Source: Pseudoalteromonas caenipelagi (lineage in GTDB: Bacteria > Pseudomonadota > Gammaproteobacteria > Enterobacterales > Alteromonadaceae). From it: 64,000 nt of DNA. The translations under genes were made by a program, and so were the position numbers. Where the stretch lies: assembly GCF_013140855.1 (NCBI RefSeq), contig NZ_JABBPG010000004.1, positions 186,001-250,000 of the forward strand, given 5' to 3'. The notes below the pieces were generated by a model, which was given only the letters and a program-made list of their open reading frames with translations, ran no database searches and had not been told where the DNA came from. Position 1 is the first letter of the stretch. Every line of letters begins with the position of its first letter. Positions 51,184-60,854 of the stretch are shown here, piece by piece.

Positions 51184-51747
51184 CTATTCCGCACTTTTAT
51201 TTTCTACGTAAACATTGAATAAGTACTTGATTGGAAAGCTTAACAGAACACAACCTGTAATTATATTAATCGCTATCGTGGCAATGCTGTAAACGCGGTA
51301 ATCATACAATACATTGATATCTAAATAGCCGCGTAAAACTAGCTGAGTGAAGTTTAAAATCACGCCACTTAAGCTGCAATACATGATTATCCTCGCGTAC
51401 AGAGAAAAGCGACATCCTCTAATTCTGTGTGCAATATAGAGTGTTAGCATGAATAAAAAACCAGTAACCATAAAAGAAACATAGAAGATACGTCTTCGGT
51501 CAATGACATCCATATTTAGTTCGATGATGTCATAAACTAATGGCACGGTATAAAAGCTACCCAAAGCAACTGCAAATGTGCTCACTAAACATGAATATAG
51601 CTGATGATCTTGCGATGTTTGTAAACTTGCTTTATCAATCAGTGAAAAACGTGTGCCATGACGTAGATAAACAAACAAAGTCAGTAAAAATGCGCTGTTC
51701 TCTAAGGTTATCGTTATCGTGTTTGTGACTTTTACATACTCTATCAT
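51184..51747 (-). CDS. Membrane protein of unknown function
   Basis: 187 residues with about five hydrophobic segments (near 15-35, 50-72, 85-107, 118-140, 150-175) and few charged loops (HRIRGCRFSLYARI). No catalytic motif or family recognised. It lies between the two small membrane paralogues on the same strand, 88 bases after paralogue B, so it may share their transcript. Confidence 0.7.
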   Translation of the reverse strand: MIEYVKVTNTITITLENSAFLLTLFVYLRHGTRFSLIDKASLQTSQDHQLYSCLVSTFAVALGSFYTVPLVYDIIELNMDVIDRRRIFYVSFMVTGFLFMLTLYIAHRIRGCRFSLYARIIMYCSLSGVILNFTQLVLRGYLDINVLYDYRVYSIATIAINIITGCVLLSFPIKYLFNVYVENKSAE

Positions 51748-51834
51748 CAGGCTTTCCCGCGGCTATACACTCTCATTCATCAGACTTATATAATATTTGT
51801 ATAGCTTTAAATCAGCGTGACTTATATATGCTTA

Positions 51835-52206
51835 TTATTTTACAACTTTTAAGTTAGGCTTTTTAGCCTTATCTGACTGAGTTGTTGTGCCTTCTTCGCC
51901 TAGGTTAGGTTGCGATTCATATTCTGCGGTCTCAGCGTGCAATTCACTGACTTTGGATAGCGCCTGCCTTACACTGTGTTGTTGAGCATGATCTTCTTGT
52001 TCTTCTAACGCTTTCCCAAGCTCCATCATAATATGATAAGCCTGGCTTTGTAACTGATCTGGCGCATCATCATCGACGTCTTTGCCTAACACCAACTTAT
52101 GCAGTTTTTTTTCAAACTTCAAACGCTTTTGTCCATGAACAACCGACATGACAACAAGCCCAAATGAAATTACCATAAGCACAGTGCCTATGATCAATGG
52201 CTGCAT
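51835..52206 (-). CDS. Small membrane protein, paralogue B
   Basis: 123 residues from ATG 52204-52206, the start that aligns with the MQP N-terminus of paralogue A and has GGAGAGG upstream; an ATG five codons earlier is less likely. One transmembrane helix (about 4-26), then a charged helical cytosolic domain matching paralogue A. The tail is more acidic and longer (EEGTTTQSDKAKKPNLKVVK). Unknown family; likely duplicated locally. Confidence 0.75.
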   Translation of the reverse strand: MQPLIIGTVLMVISFGLVVMSVVHGQKRLKFEKKLHKLVLGKDVDDDAPDQLQSQAYHIMMELGKALEEQEDHAQQHSVRQALSKVSELHAETAEYESQPNLGEEGTTTQSDKAKKPNLKVVK

Positions 52207-52478
52207 AATAGCCTCTCCCATGCATGTTAAAACTACGATATCTATTTTTTTTAATTATCAAAAAAACCTAAACAGTGCTAATTGCGTCCATATATCAAAA
52301 TAACCATCTAGGTATTATGCTGTTTTCGATTGGAAGTATAGTGCCCCTCTCAAAGCGCTATGATGTTAAATCTTCTTTGCTTCAGTAGCAATAGACCGAC
52401 TGCTTTACATACAATTTTTTACACAACTGTTAATGTTGGGTGTCGAGAATGTTAGCTCCGGCTAGCGAACAACTTTTC

Positions 52479-55169
52479 TTATCGTGTAACTAGCGCTGCA
52501 ATTTTATGTAATAGTGCATTTTGCTCAATTGGTTTTGCTATATAGCCATCAAAGCCAACTTTCTGATATAGACGCTTATCTTCTTCATAAGCATTGGCAG
52601 TAAGTGCAATGATATGGATTGAAGGCGCGATTTGTTTAATAATTTTACATGCCTCAACACCATCCATTAATGGCATCTGAATATCCATTAAAATAATTTG
52701 AGGCACTTGCTGCTTAACCGCATTCACTGCTTCTTGGCCATTACTTGTCATGTTAATATTTGCATTTGTAGGTGCAAGCATTGCTCTTACAACCGTTTGA
52801 TTGATCTCATTATCTTCAGCGATTAGGATAGAAATCCCGCTAAAATCAAATAACTCTGTGCTATTTTCTTCATCTTCAGAGACATGGAAAGTTTTAGCCA
52901 GCGGCAAAGTCACCGAAAAAATACTGCCCTTATTTGGTTCGCTTTGCACATCAATAGAACCATGCATCATAGCCACTAAGGAGTGTGTTATCGCAAGCCC
53001 TAACCCTGTACCACCATATTTGCGCGTTGTTGATTTATCTGCCTGTTCAAAGCGATAAAAAAGACGGCTAATCTCCTGTGGGCTCATACCAATTCCGGTA
53101 TCAACAACATGAATAATCAAATCCCCAGACGCTTCCAGTTCTCTAAATAAAACTTCTACCTGCCCTTGCGCGGTAAACTTAATCGCGTTTGATATTAGAT
53201 TTAATAAAATTTGCCGAACCCTAACCTCATCACCAACCCAATAATCACTCGATAAATCTTTGTCAAAACTTAAGGAAATCCCTTTGTCAAAAGCAATGAC
53301 CGACAGCTCTGATTTTAAGTTCTCGATTAGCCGACTTAAATTAAAAGGCTGCTGTTCCAAAGTCAGCTTGCCCGCCTCTATCTTGGAAAAATCCAAAATA
53401 TCATTAATGATGGTACTTAACGCCTTAACGGAATAGATACCTTTTGCCAATAATTCCTGCCCTTGCTCCCCTAAAGACTCGGCCTTGAGCAATTGTAATG
53501 TACCATACAAGCCATTCATTGGCGTGCGGATCTCATGACTCATGTTCGCTAAAAATTCCGACTTAGCCATCGTTGCTTGCTCTGCTTGCTCTTTTGCTTC
53601 AGATAGAGCTTTTTCATGATTAAGCTGCTCAGTTAAATCGTACGCTATCCCCAAAAAGCCAAACAAATTATCTTGTTCATCTCGCAGTGCCGTAATACTC
53701 AAGCGAACTTGGATATGATGTCCATCCTTAGCCACATAAGTCCAACGATTGGCATCTTTCACCCCAGTTCTTGCCTTTGCAACAAAGCTCTCAAAGCCGG
53801 GTTCTATCTCAGTACCCAACTCCTCACTAAGCTCCCTAGCATGTTCTACCACCTCCGTTTCTAAATGAAAAACAGCAGGGGTCGCAATCCCCACTAGTTC
53901 TTCCGCAGAATAACCCAGCAACTGCTCAGCTGCAGGGTTAAATAACGTAATAGTGCCAAGCTCATCTGTGGCGATAATTGCATAACTTGCAGAAGTTAGA
54001 ATACTACGCTGTAAAGTATTCGTTTTTTCAACTTCTTGTGTACGCAATATAACTTCATTTTCTAACTTAAGATTCGCCTGCTTTAAGGCAATTTCTGTTG
54101 CTTTTGCAATCTCAACTCGTTGCTGCTTTATTTGATTTCTTTTGAGCAGCATGCCTTGCAAGCTAAGCATCAGGATCATCAACAACAGCACTATTCCCAT
54201 CACCGGAACACTTGCTTCTAAGGGAGATTCAAGATTGAGCGCATAAATGAATGTGGGGGTGGCATATATGGACACTAACCATTTTCTACCAAACATATCT
54301 ATTTGCTTAGTAACATTAAATTGCTTTAGCGTGTGGCGTTGCTCACCATGAGTAAAAAAAGTGATGCCCTCATCCGGTGTAATATCCGATATGGATAAAA
54401 TAACATTATCACTGAGCGTTCGAATTGAAGATAAAACTTCATCAATTAAAATAGGTGAATAGCTCCAACCAACTAAGTTGTCGAGTCTCTCATTGACATT
54501 ATTTGCCCCCCCCGAGCCATATATCGGCAATAAAATTAAAAATCCCTGCTGAGCTTTTTTGTTTGCCTGTACTAAGGTAATCGGGGCTGTTAATCGAGCT
54601 TCATCGCTTATAGCTGCATCCATGGCAGCGCGCCTGCGCATTGTTTCAGAGCCAATATCTAACCCTACAGCGCTGGCATTGCGTCTTTCTGGTTCTATAA
54701 ATTGAATAATAAAACGACTTTGAGCATGTGGGGTTAGTTGCTTAACTTTAAAAGATTTATCAGGCCGTTGCTGCCGCACTTGTTGAATAAACGCCTGTTC
54801 CTCTTGCGGCATAACAAAACGGATAAAACCAAAACCTCGTGCCCCTGGAAACTCACGGTTATAGTCTCTGACTTTCATGTAGCGTTGCATGGCATAATAG
54901 TCAAAGTTATCAACACCTACCGCCGATATTGCGCCACTTAAACCAAACAGGCCGTATTGATACAACTCAACGCGCTGCTCAACGCCAGTGGCAACAAATT
55001 CAAGCCGCTCAGCCAAGGCTTCATGGATTCTTTGCTCTCTAAGCTGAGATTGCTGCTTATAAACTATTGTGCAATAAACCAATCCAGCCACCAAAATTAG
55101 CAACGGCAATAGCAGTAAAGTCAGTACCGTGAAGCGCTTCTTTTTTGGTTTGAACAAAATGTCACCCAT
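52479..55169 (-). CDS. CHASE-domain hybrid sensor kinase with receiver
   Basis: 896 residues: transmembrane helix 1 (about 17-38), extracytoplasmic CHASE domain (about 75-270, with GFGFIRFV and a downstream FIEPERRN), helix 2 (about 315-337), coiled coil, PAS (about 385-505), HisKA with H545 (MSHEIRTPMNGLYG), HATPase (about 640-755) and a C-terminal receiver with D829 (LMDIQMPLMDG). CHASE domains sense small extracellular ligands. The upstream gene encodes a periplasmic sugar-binding-type protein, a plausible ligand partner. No separate regulator or HPt gene lies beside it, though the giant kinase at 43.2-48.7 kb has an HPt. Confidence 0.94.
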   Translation of the reverse strand: MGDILFKPKKKRFTVLTLLLLPLLILVAGLVYCTIVYKQQSQLREQRIHEALAERLEFVATGVEQRVELYQYGLFGLSGAISAVGVDNFDYYAMQRYMKVRDYNREFPGARGFGFIRFVMPQEEQAFIQQVRQQRPDKSFKVKQLTPHAQSRFIIQFIEPERRNASAVGLDIGSETMRRRAAMDAAISDEARLTAPITLVQANKKAQQGFLILLPIYGSGGANNVNERLDNLVGWSYSPILIDEVLSSIRTLSDNVILSISDITPDEGITFFTHGEQRHTLKQFNVTKQIDMFGRKWLVSIYATPTFIYALNLESPLEASVPVMGIVLLLMILMLSLQGMLLKRNQIKQQRVEIAKATEIALKQANLKLENEVILRTQEVEKTNTLQRSILTSASYAIIATDELGTITLFNPAAEQLLGYSAEELVGIATPAVFHLETEVVEHARELSEELGTEIEPGFESFVAKARTGVKDANRWTYVAKDGHHIQVRLSITALRDEQDNLFGFLGIAYDLTEQLNHEKALSEAKEQAEQATMAKSEFLANMSHEIRTPMNGLYGTLQLLKAESLGEQGQELLAKGIYSVKALSTIINDILDFSKIEAGKLTLEQQPFNLSRLIENLKSELSVIAFDKGISLSFDKDLSSDYWVGDEVRVRQILLNLISNAIKFTAQGQVEVLFRELEASGDLIIHVVDTGIGMSPQEISRLFYRFEQADKSTTRKYGGTGLGLAITHSLVAMMHGSIDVQSEPNKGSIFSVTLPLAKTFHVSEDEENSTELFDFSGISILIAEDNEINQTVVRAMLAPTNANINMTSNGQEAVNAVKQQVPQIILMDIQMPLMDGVEACKIIKQIAPSIHIIALTANAYEEDKRLYQKVGFDGYIAKPIEQNALLHKIAALVTR

Positions 55170-55292
55170 TAAAACATTACTCTGTGAGTCAGATATTTAG
55201 CTTGTTAATACGTTTAAATTTCATACTTACAAACTCTGCTCTGAGTATAGATTTTATACTCCCTGATGCAAATTTGTTTAGAGCATGTTCGT

Positions 55293-56273
55293 TTAATGGT
55301 TTTGTGTACAACTTTGCACATTGTCAGCTTTACAGTAATGGTAGTCTAAAAAGTAATTTTGCTTTTCCGGCAGCTGTTTTTGCGTTATGTACTCATATAA
55401 CAGTTGAGCAGACAGTTGCCCCATAGCATACGGCTTTTGGCCTATGTTTTGTGTAGAAAGTCCTTGTGACAAAGCTTGGAGCTGAATGTTTTCTGTATCT
55501 GCGGATATAATCGTTACCGTTTGATCTGCTATCTTTGCTTTAAATGGCATAAGCATCTCAATATACCTAGGGCTAAACTGTGCAAACCCTGCTACAGCAA
55601 CAAAAATAGGAGGCTTGGGCTGCTTAATCACATTCAATAATTGTGACAAAGCATCATCTCGGCGACCCATAGTATATAGCGGGCATCGAATGTGCTCTTG
55701 CCACCCAGATGTAGAGGTTAACTTATCTGATTTTCCACCAGATAAAGCATACCTTATACCTCGAATACGCTCATTTAAATTTGGCGTGGTGCGATGACCA
55801 GATTGAATACATATCGACTGTATGGCATCTTTTTTATATTTTTTGGCCACTTCAGCCAGCGCTTTACCAAAATCAAAATTATTTGTGCCAACATACGCTA
55901 AACGGTATGCGCGATGTTGAGGTAATAGGTCAGAATCAAACGTAACCACGGGGATCCCCTTTTGCTTTGCAGCTTGCAAAGCTCCCTCCACCAAATACGC
56001 AGAATCGGTGGTAGAAATCATTAGCCCATCGATCCCCTTATCGACCAACTCTTTGACAATAAGCACTTGTGTGCGTACATCTTGATAGTCATCGGCACCA
56101 TCATAAATACAGCTCAAGTCGTCATGTTGTTTGGCAAACGCTTGGCAACCATGAAATGACTGCTGGTAAAAACTATCATTTTTGGTTTTGCCAATCACCG
56201 CTATTTTCAACTGAGCTTGAACATGGCATGCCACACAGGTCAACACCAGTATCAGTAATTTAGTGTATTTCAC
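55293..56273 (-). CDS. Periplasmic substrate-binding protein (TorT/sugar-binding type)
   Basis: 326 residues with a signal peptide (about 1-20) and the type I periplasmic-binding fold: KIAVIGKTKNDSFYQQSFHG, KELVDKGIDGLMISTTD, GIPVVTFDSDL, YVGTNNFDFGKAL. It resembles RbsB/LuxP and the TorT protein of the TMAO sensor system. No ABC-transporter genes are adjacent, but a CHASE hybrid kinase gene lies 123 bases downstream in the same direction, so a sensing role is more likely than transport. This is an inference. Confidence 0.85.
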   Translation of the reverse strand: MKYTKLLILVLTCVACHVQAQLKIAVIGKTKNDSFYQQSFHGCQAFAKQHDDLSCIYDGADDYQDVRTQVLIVKELVDKGIDGLMISTTDSAYLVEGALQAAKQKGIPVVTFDSDLLPQHRAYRLAYVGTNNFDFGKALAEVAKKYKKDAIQSICIQSGHRTTPNLNERIRGIRYALSGGKSDKLTSTSGWQEHIRCPLYTMGRRDDALSQLLNVIKQPKPPIFVAVAGFAQFSPRYIEMLMPFKAKIADQTVTIISADTENIQLQALSQGLSTQNIGQKPYAMGQLSAQLLYEYITQKQLPEKQNYFLDYHYCKADNVQSCTQNH

Positions 56274-56486
56274 GCTAACCCTTAAACTCTTTGAATATAC
56301 TGATTAAAATCAGTACTACTGACTCTTAGATTAACAACAACATTAAGAAAAAAGAAACAAATTTTTAACCACTTTGCCGAATATCTAAACGACAGAACCT
56401 CAGTTTTATTTAAATTTTTTAAAAAATAAACCAAATCGTCATACAAAAAAAATACCGTATTCAATTTACACAAATACGGAACACAC

Positions 56487-58112
56487 ATGAGAACTCTAAA
56501 TTTATCAACGTTAGCAATCGCCACCATACTTGTCTTAACTGGGTGCAGTGATGGTGATAATGGCAAAGATGGTAACAATGGCAAAGACGGCGTGAATGGT
56601 ACTAACGGCCAAAGTGGCAGTCACGGCTTAAGTAGTTTGCTGTCACAAACTCAGTTAACAGCTGGCAACGAGCATTGTTGGCTTGGGGGCGTTAAAATTG
56701 ACTCCGGGTTAGATAAAAATAATGATGGGCAATTAAGTAATGGCGAAATCAGCGACACTTCTTATGTATGCAACCCCGATAATTTTGCAAGCAGCGGAGT
56801 ACGGTTGCCCTATTCGGTACTGCGTAATGACTTAGAAAACGGCAGCGTAGTAGGCGCTACTTTTGAAGTACGCAATGGCGGTTATGGCTCGGATATGGAT
56901 GGTCACCCAACCAAGCCTATGCAGTTTTACGCACTCACTGATAGAGGCCCAAATGCAACCTTCTCTGGCGCTCAAGGGAAGGGTAAAATTTTTCCAACGC
57001 CCGAATACACACCGCGTATAGGCTTATTTGAAGTACAAGTAACTGGCAGCATTAAACTCCTGAAGAACATCCTGTTAAAAGACAAATCTGGCAATAACAT
57101 CAGTGGCTTACCAAATAGTTCCGCACTGGGTGGAACTGGTGAAACCCCCTATGATGTCGAAGGCGAAGTGATTAGAGTCGATATGAGCAAGCCTTATGAT
57201 AAAGCGACAAATCCAATTCGCATCGATGACTTTGGGCTGGATGCAGAAGGCCTTGTCGCCATGCGCGATGGTACATTTTGGGTAAGTGATGAATATGGCC
57301 CCCATATTGTGCATTACAACGCGAATGGCACAGAGCTTGAGCGTATCAATCCATTTAGTAACGACACGCGTAATTTACATACTTTGCCTAGTGAATTTGG
57401 CAACCGCTGGGCAAACCGAGGAATGGAAGGGTTAACCATTACGCCAGATGAGAAAACACTCGTGGGGATTATGCAATCAAGTCTGGATAACCCAAGTAAA
57501 AACAGAACCGACCTGACTCGCATTGTCACTGTAAACATAGAAACAGGTAAAACTGCTCAGTACTTGTATAGACAAGAGCAAGCGAAAAATTCGAACTCTG
57601 CAATCAAAGCACTCAGTGACACTCAATTTTTAGTGTTAGAGCGCGATGGTAAGTTCTATCACCGCGACAGTAGTGCCATGAAGCGTGTTTACAAAATTGA
57701 TATCAGCAATGCCACAAATTTAGAAGCTCTGGGCACAGATAGCGAGCTGGTTCAAGATCCTGCTTTAGGCTTAATGCTAGCTGGTGAAACGTTAGAGCAA
57801 GTTATCAACAATCGAGCTGACAATGGCAATTACTCTGCGGGCTGGGCGGCATTAGAAGCCAAAGGTATTGTACCTGCCAAAAAGCTTGAACTGGTTGTCG
57901 ACATGGTTGCAGAAGTAGGCTACCCACACGACAAAATGGAAGGCCTATGGCTTATAGACAATACACGCTTAGGTATTATCAATGATGATGATTTTGCAAC
58001 TTGGTCAACTGGTGGGGTACTTGAGCAAAAATACCTTGATGATGCAAAGTCCATCATTGATGGAAATACGCTATATATCGTCAGTGATTTGAATATCAGT
58101 GTAAACGAGTAA
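56487..58112 (+). CDS. Lipoprotein with collagen-like Gly repeat and phytase/esterase-like domain
   Basis: 541 residues with a lipoprotein signal (MRTLNLSTLAIATILVLTGC). Residues about 22-46 are a Gly-x-x run (DGDNGKDGNNGKDGVNG and onward), a collagen-like linker. A cysteine-bearing segment (AGNEHCWLGGVKIDSGLDKN, GEISDTSYVCN) of the DUF7151 type follows. The main domain (about 100-535) resembles the phytase-like/esterase-like propellers with FGLDAEGLVAMRDGTFWVSDEY in blocks and MEGLWLIDNTR. Predicted outer-membrane-attached enzyme, perhaps for organic phosphate. Confidence 0.82.
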   Translation: MRTLNLSTLAIATILVLTGCSDGDNGKDGNNGKDGVNGTNGQSGSHGLSSLLSQTQLTAGNEHCWLGGVKIDSGLDKNNDGQLSNGEISDTSYVCNPDNFASSGVRLPYSVLRNDLENGSVVGATFEVRNGGYGSDMDGHPTKPMQFYALTDRGPNATFSGAQGKGKIFPTPEYTPRIGLFEVQVTGSIKLLKNILLKDKSGNNISGLPNSSALGGTGETPYDVEGEVIRVDMSKPYDKATNPIRIDDFGLDAEGLVAMRDGTFWVSDEYGPHIVHYNANGTELERINPFSNDTRNLHTLPSEFGNRWANRGMEGLTITPDEKTLVGIMQSSLDNPSKNRTDLTRIVTVNIETGKTAQYLYRQEQAKNSNSAIKALSDTQFLVLERDGKFYHRDSSAMKRVYKIDISNATNLEALGTDSELVQDPALGLMLAGETLEQVINNRADNGNYSAGWAALEAKGIVPAKKLELVVDMVAEVGYPHDKMEGLWLIDNTRLGIINDDDFATWSTGGVLEQKYLDDAKSIIDGNTLYIVSDLNISVNE

Positions 58113-58121
58113 TTCATGTTT

Positions 58122-58143
58122 TGGCCGCTTGCGCGGCCTTTTC
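58122..58143 (+). terminator. Terminator after the phytase-like lipoprotein
   Basis: GGCCGC / GCGGCC hairpin with a TTGC loop and TTTT tail, 11 bases after the stop. Confidence 0.8.
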
Positions 58144-58164
58144 AGCTCTAAAAAGGAATGAACA

Positions 58165-59034
58165 ATGAGACGATTCGTATTTGTAATATGTAGCGCTGTT
58201 TGCACTCAAAGCGCGCTGGCCAACTCAGATGTTACTTCAAGAGAGTACAAACTGTTACTCAATCCTACTTTGTTCAGCTACCAAACCGAAGCTAGCCAAG
58301 TAAATAGTTATTTTTCATCCGTTAAGGTCAATGTTGAGCAGGCAATTTCGCGCAGCGTCAGCGGCGCTCTCACACTGAACAAAATACGTACAGTGAAATT
58401 TTTTGACACCATAAATACATGCCAATTGCGCCAGATTGGCTACGTATTTCGAGAACGTATAGAAAATGGCGATTCGGAAGTGACCTTGAAATTTCGCAGC
58501 CCTGATCGCTATATTGCCGCTTTTGAAGGCCTTGCATCTCCTACTAACGGCGCCGAAACAAAGTTAGAGGCTGATGTTGGCACCACAGGCAATGACACTT
58601 TCAAAGTCGTTTATAGCCACTCTACTAAGGCTCCAAATACACGCACGATCAACGACTTTAAAGACATAAACACTCACTTTCCTGGTTTTGAATCCGAATA
58701 TGGCTTTAATGACTCGCTGCCGTTAGCGCAGGTCGGTAATCTGACCATTTCTGAACAAGTGTATAAAGGCGCTGAAATTGATTTGGGCTCGTTCGACGCC
58801 AAACTAAGCGTTACTTTGTGGTATGCGAGTGCACCTTCACCTAGTTCAGTGCCTCTCATTGCAGAAGCATCCTTTAAAAATGAAGACACCAGTGCCGATT
58901 ACTCTAAAAAAGTGGTACTACGTGCCAAGGAAGCCTTTAGAAGTATGCAAGCACTTACATCTTGGAATGCCACCAGCGGAGCAACAAAAACACAAACGGT
59001 TTATCAATACAGCAGTGGTTTTTGTAATCAGTAA
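58165..59034 (+). CDS. Secreted protein of unknown function, possibly CYTH-like
   Basis: 289 residues with a signal peptide (about 1-20, ending ALA). The segment QIGYVFRERIENGDSEVTLKF looks like the alternating RxR...xxxK strands of the CYTH/triphosphate-tunnel fold, but the match is weak and the catalytic ExExK start is not seen. Two or three cysteines (one in NTCQLRQ, one in SGFCNQ at the C-terminus) may form a disulfide. It lies directly after the phytase-like lipoprotein and could act with it. Function unknown. Confidence 0.68.
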   Translation: MRRFVFVICSAVCTQSALANSDVTSREYKLLLNPTLFSYQTEASQVNSYFSSVKVNVEQAISRSVSGALTLNKIRTVKFFDTINTCQLRQIGYVFRERIENGDSEVTLKFRSPDRYIAAFEGLASPTNGAETKLEADVGTTGNDTFKVVYSHSTKAPNTRTINDFKDINTHFPGFESEYGFNDSLPLAQVGNLTISEQVYKGAEIDLGSFDAKLSVTLWYASAPSPSSVPLIAEASFKNEDTSADYSKKVVLRAKEAFRSMQALTSWNATSGATKTQTVYQYSSGFCNQ

Positions 59035-59096
59035 CAGCCATATTTGTTTAGATTCAATGAGCGGATACGTTGAGCGTATTAGCGTGACAATTAAAA

Positions 59097-59129
59097 AGTG
59101 CAAGCTATTCTGCTTGCACTGTTATTTTT
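59097..59129. terminator. Bidirectional terminator
   Basis: AGTGCAAGC / GCTTGCACT hairpin with a six-base loop, A-rich on the left and TTATTTTT on the right, between two convergent genes. Confidence 0.8.
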
Positions 59130-59152
59130 GCTTACTAATCTAGCTTATCGGA

Positions 59153-59638
59153 TTATGGCTCGAAACCACAACGCCATACGCGCACGGTTCTCACTTCTGA
59201 ACGACAGTTTGTTTGAATAGTGCGAGTATGCTCGGTGGTTTTCAACTGATCACTGGTAAGCGGTAGGCTGCCAGAGTAAGTATACCAATCAGTCGCACTT
59301 GTACCATCAGAACGTGTATACCAATAAATACCAGACTCAGATGCATATTGAGAAGATGGACAACTACTGGTTTCATCTAAAATAGAACTTCTTGATGCTG
59401 AACGTACTGGAGACAAGTAGAAATCAGGCTGATTCCAAAGGTGACCAAGATACATAAGACCGCTATAACCACAGTGTCTTTTCGTCTCAGTGTAGGTTTC
59501 AGTTTCGGTATCACATACTTGCACAGTTCGGGTTACGGTATCCCAATAACCACCAACATCACATTGCATGCGTGCTTGCGCAGAACTAGCGCCAAGTAAT
59601 AGTAGCGCTGAAACAGCAGCTATATTTGAGGCTTTCAT
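59153..59638 (-). CDS. Small secreted cysteine-containing protein of unknown function
   Basis: 161 residues from ATG 59636-59638 behind AAGGA; the extension to 59677 adds a basic stretch without a ribosome site. Signal peptide about 1-22 (ALLLLGASSAQA). The mature protein has six cysteines (in MQCDVGG, VQVCDTE, KRHCGYSG, SSCPSSQ, TNCRSE, WRCGFEP), tyrosine/tryptophan-rich strands, and a short TETETYTETK segment. No known family. It is co-directional with, and 35 bases after, the next gene. Confidence 0.72.
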   Translation of the reverse strand: MKASNIAAVSALLLLGASSAQARMQCDVGGYWDTVTRTVQVCDTETETYTETKRHCGYSGLMYLGHLWNQPDFYLSPVRSASRSSILDETSSCPSSQYASESGIYWYTRSDGTSATDWYTYSGSLPLTSDQLKTTEHTRTIQTNCRSEVRTVRVWRCGFEP

Positions 59639-59673
59639 ATTCATCCTTATATTTTTTATATTATGTTTCAACA

Positions 59674-60516
59674 TCATAAGTTCAACTTACGCTGTTGCTC
59701 TTCTGAGAAAAGAGCTCGGATCTGAGCAAGCTTCTCAAAGTCTGTATTAACACCAGTGTTTGCGTATGGGCTACCCGAGGTGCCAAGTGCTATCGCATCC
59801 GCCACAGAGTAAACCTGTGCCGACAGGCGTTTTATCTCTTGCTTTTGGAAGTCGTTTAAATTCAAACTAGTTAGTGAGTTGTTTAGCATGCTGAGCTTTT
59901 GCTGCACGTTCAGTTTGGCTTGTGCTCGCTCATATTGTTTATATTGCGTTAACTGCTGCGCTGTGAGTTTATTTTCGAGCGAGCGCTGGTACTGGGCACT
60001 ATTTTGAGCAATGGCATCCATATAAAGTTGCTGATAGTAGTCACGATTATCAGGCTCAGCTTCAGCATGTTCATTAAATGTTTGCCAGGCATCAAAATCG
60101 GCCTGCGCTTTTGTTGTAAGCAATTGCTCCAACTCATTATTTTGCGACTCATCTAACTGCAATTGATTGCTCAGAGAAAACAACACTGGCTGCACAGAAA
60201 AGACGTGTAAGTTGTTTTTTATCTCTGCCACAGGAACAACTAGCTGGTCATTTGATGTTTCAGTCTTTGCTACAGAGTTAACTGGCTGCGGTGCAACGTC
60301 ATTGGATGCAACTGGCAACGCCAACACGGCAACCTGCTCGCGCAAATTAAGGTTCGTCTCTTCAAGCTCAGCAATGCGAGCAGACAAAGCAGATGATGAA
60401 GCATCCAGCGTATGTACAGCAGAGTTAGTTTTGTGTTCTTGCGGTGCGTTCCCTAACCACACGTAAGCCACTACAAAACCACTGATAAAGACCATCGGTA
60501 ATTTGAGCGCGTTCAT
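59674..60516 (-). CDS. Membrane-anchored helical protein of unknown function
   Basis: 280 residues: a single N-terminal helix (about 5-23), a coiled-coil stretch (SARIAELEETNLNLREQVAVL), then a periplasmic helical domain with a repeated pattern (LTAQQLTQYKQYERAQAK, LNLNDFQKQEIKRLSAQ, FSEEQQRKLNL) reminiscent of LTxxQ or Spy/CpxP-like periplasmic helices. Function unknown; the Spy-like reading is a weak inference. Likely an operon with the small secreted protein downstream. Confidence 0.68.
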   Translation of the reverse strand: MNALKLPMVFISGFVVAYVWLGNAPQEHKTNSAVHTLDASSSALSARIAELEETNLNLREQVAVLALPVASNDVAPQPVNSVAKTETSNDQLVVPVAEIKNNLHVFSVQPVLFSLSNQLQLDESQNNELEQLLTTKAQADFDAWQTFNEHAEAEPDNRDYYQQLYMDAIAQNSAQYQRSLENKLTAQQLTQYKQYERAQAKLNVQQKLSMLNNSLTSLNLNDFQKQEIKRLSAQVYSVADAIALGTSGSPYANTGVNTDFEKLAQIRALFSEEQQRKLNL

Positions 60517-60854
60517 GATTATTTGCCTACCCTATTTCTGCATTAAACAATGTTGAAACAACACCTATTAATTAAGGCGTTGTGGATACAACTTAATGTT
60601 CAAGGACAATTTACATACGATTTAAGGGCATAGTACGCGAGTTATCTGTATAATAAACCAGCGATTTATTACAGGTTTTTGCAAAATAATGCTGAGTATT
60701 TAACCTTAGGTTTGAATAAGCGCTTTGAAATAGCAAACACTTGTAAACTGACAAAACGAGCCATCTAATAAGGGGTTTTGTTCAATATCAAGGCACTTTT
60801 ACAAGTGAGAGCAAGTGGATACTCATCAGCAGGAGTCACTAAAGTGAACAGCCC
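60517..60854. other. 338-base gap with a nested inverted repeat
   Basis: No gene seen. A 10-base perfect inverted repeat (CACTTGTAAA 60738-60747 and TTTACAAGTG 60798-60807) encloses a smaller one (ACAAAAC 60751-60757 and GTTTTGT 60775-60781). It could be a weak cruciform/operator or a mobile-element remnant; no transposase is nearby. Confidence 0.4.
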
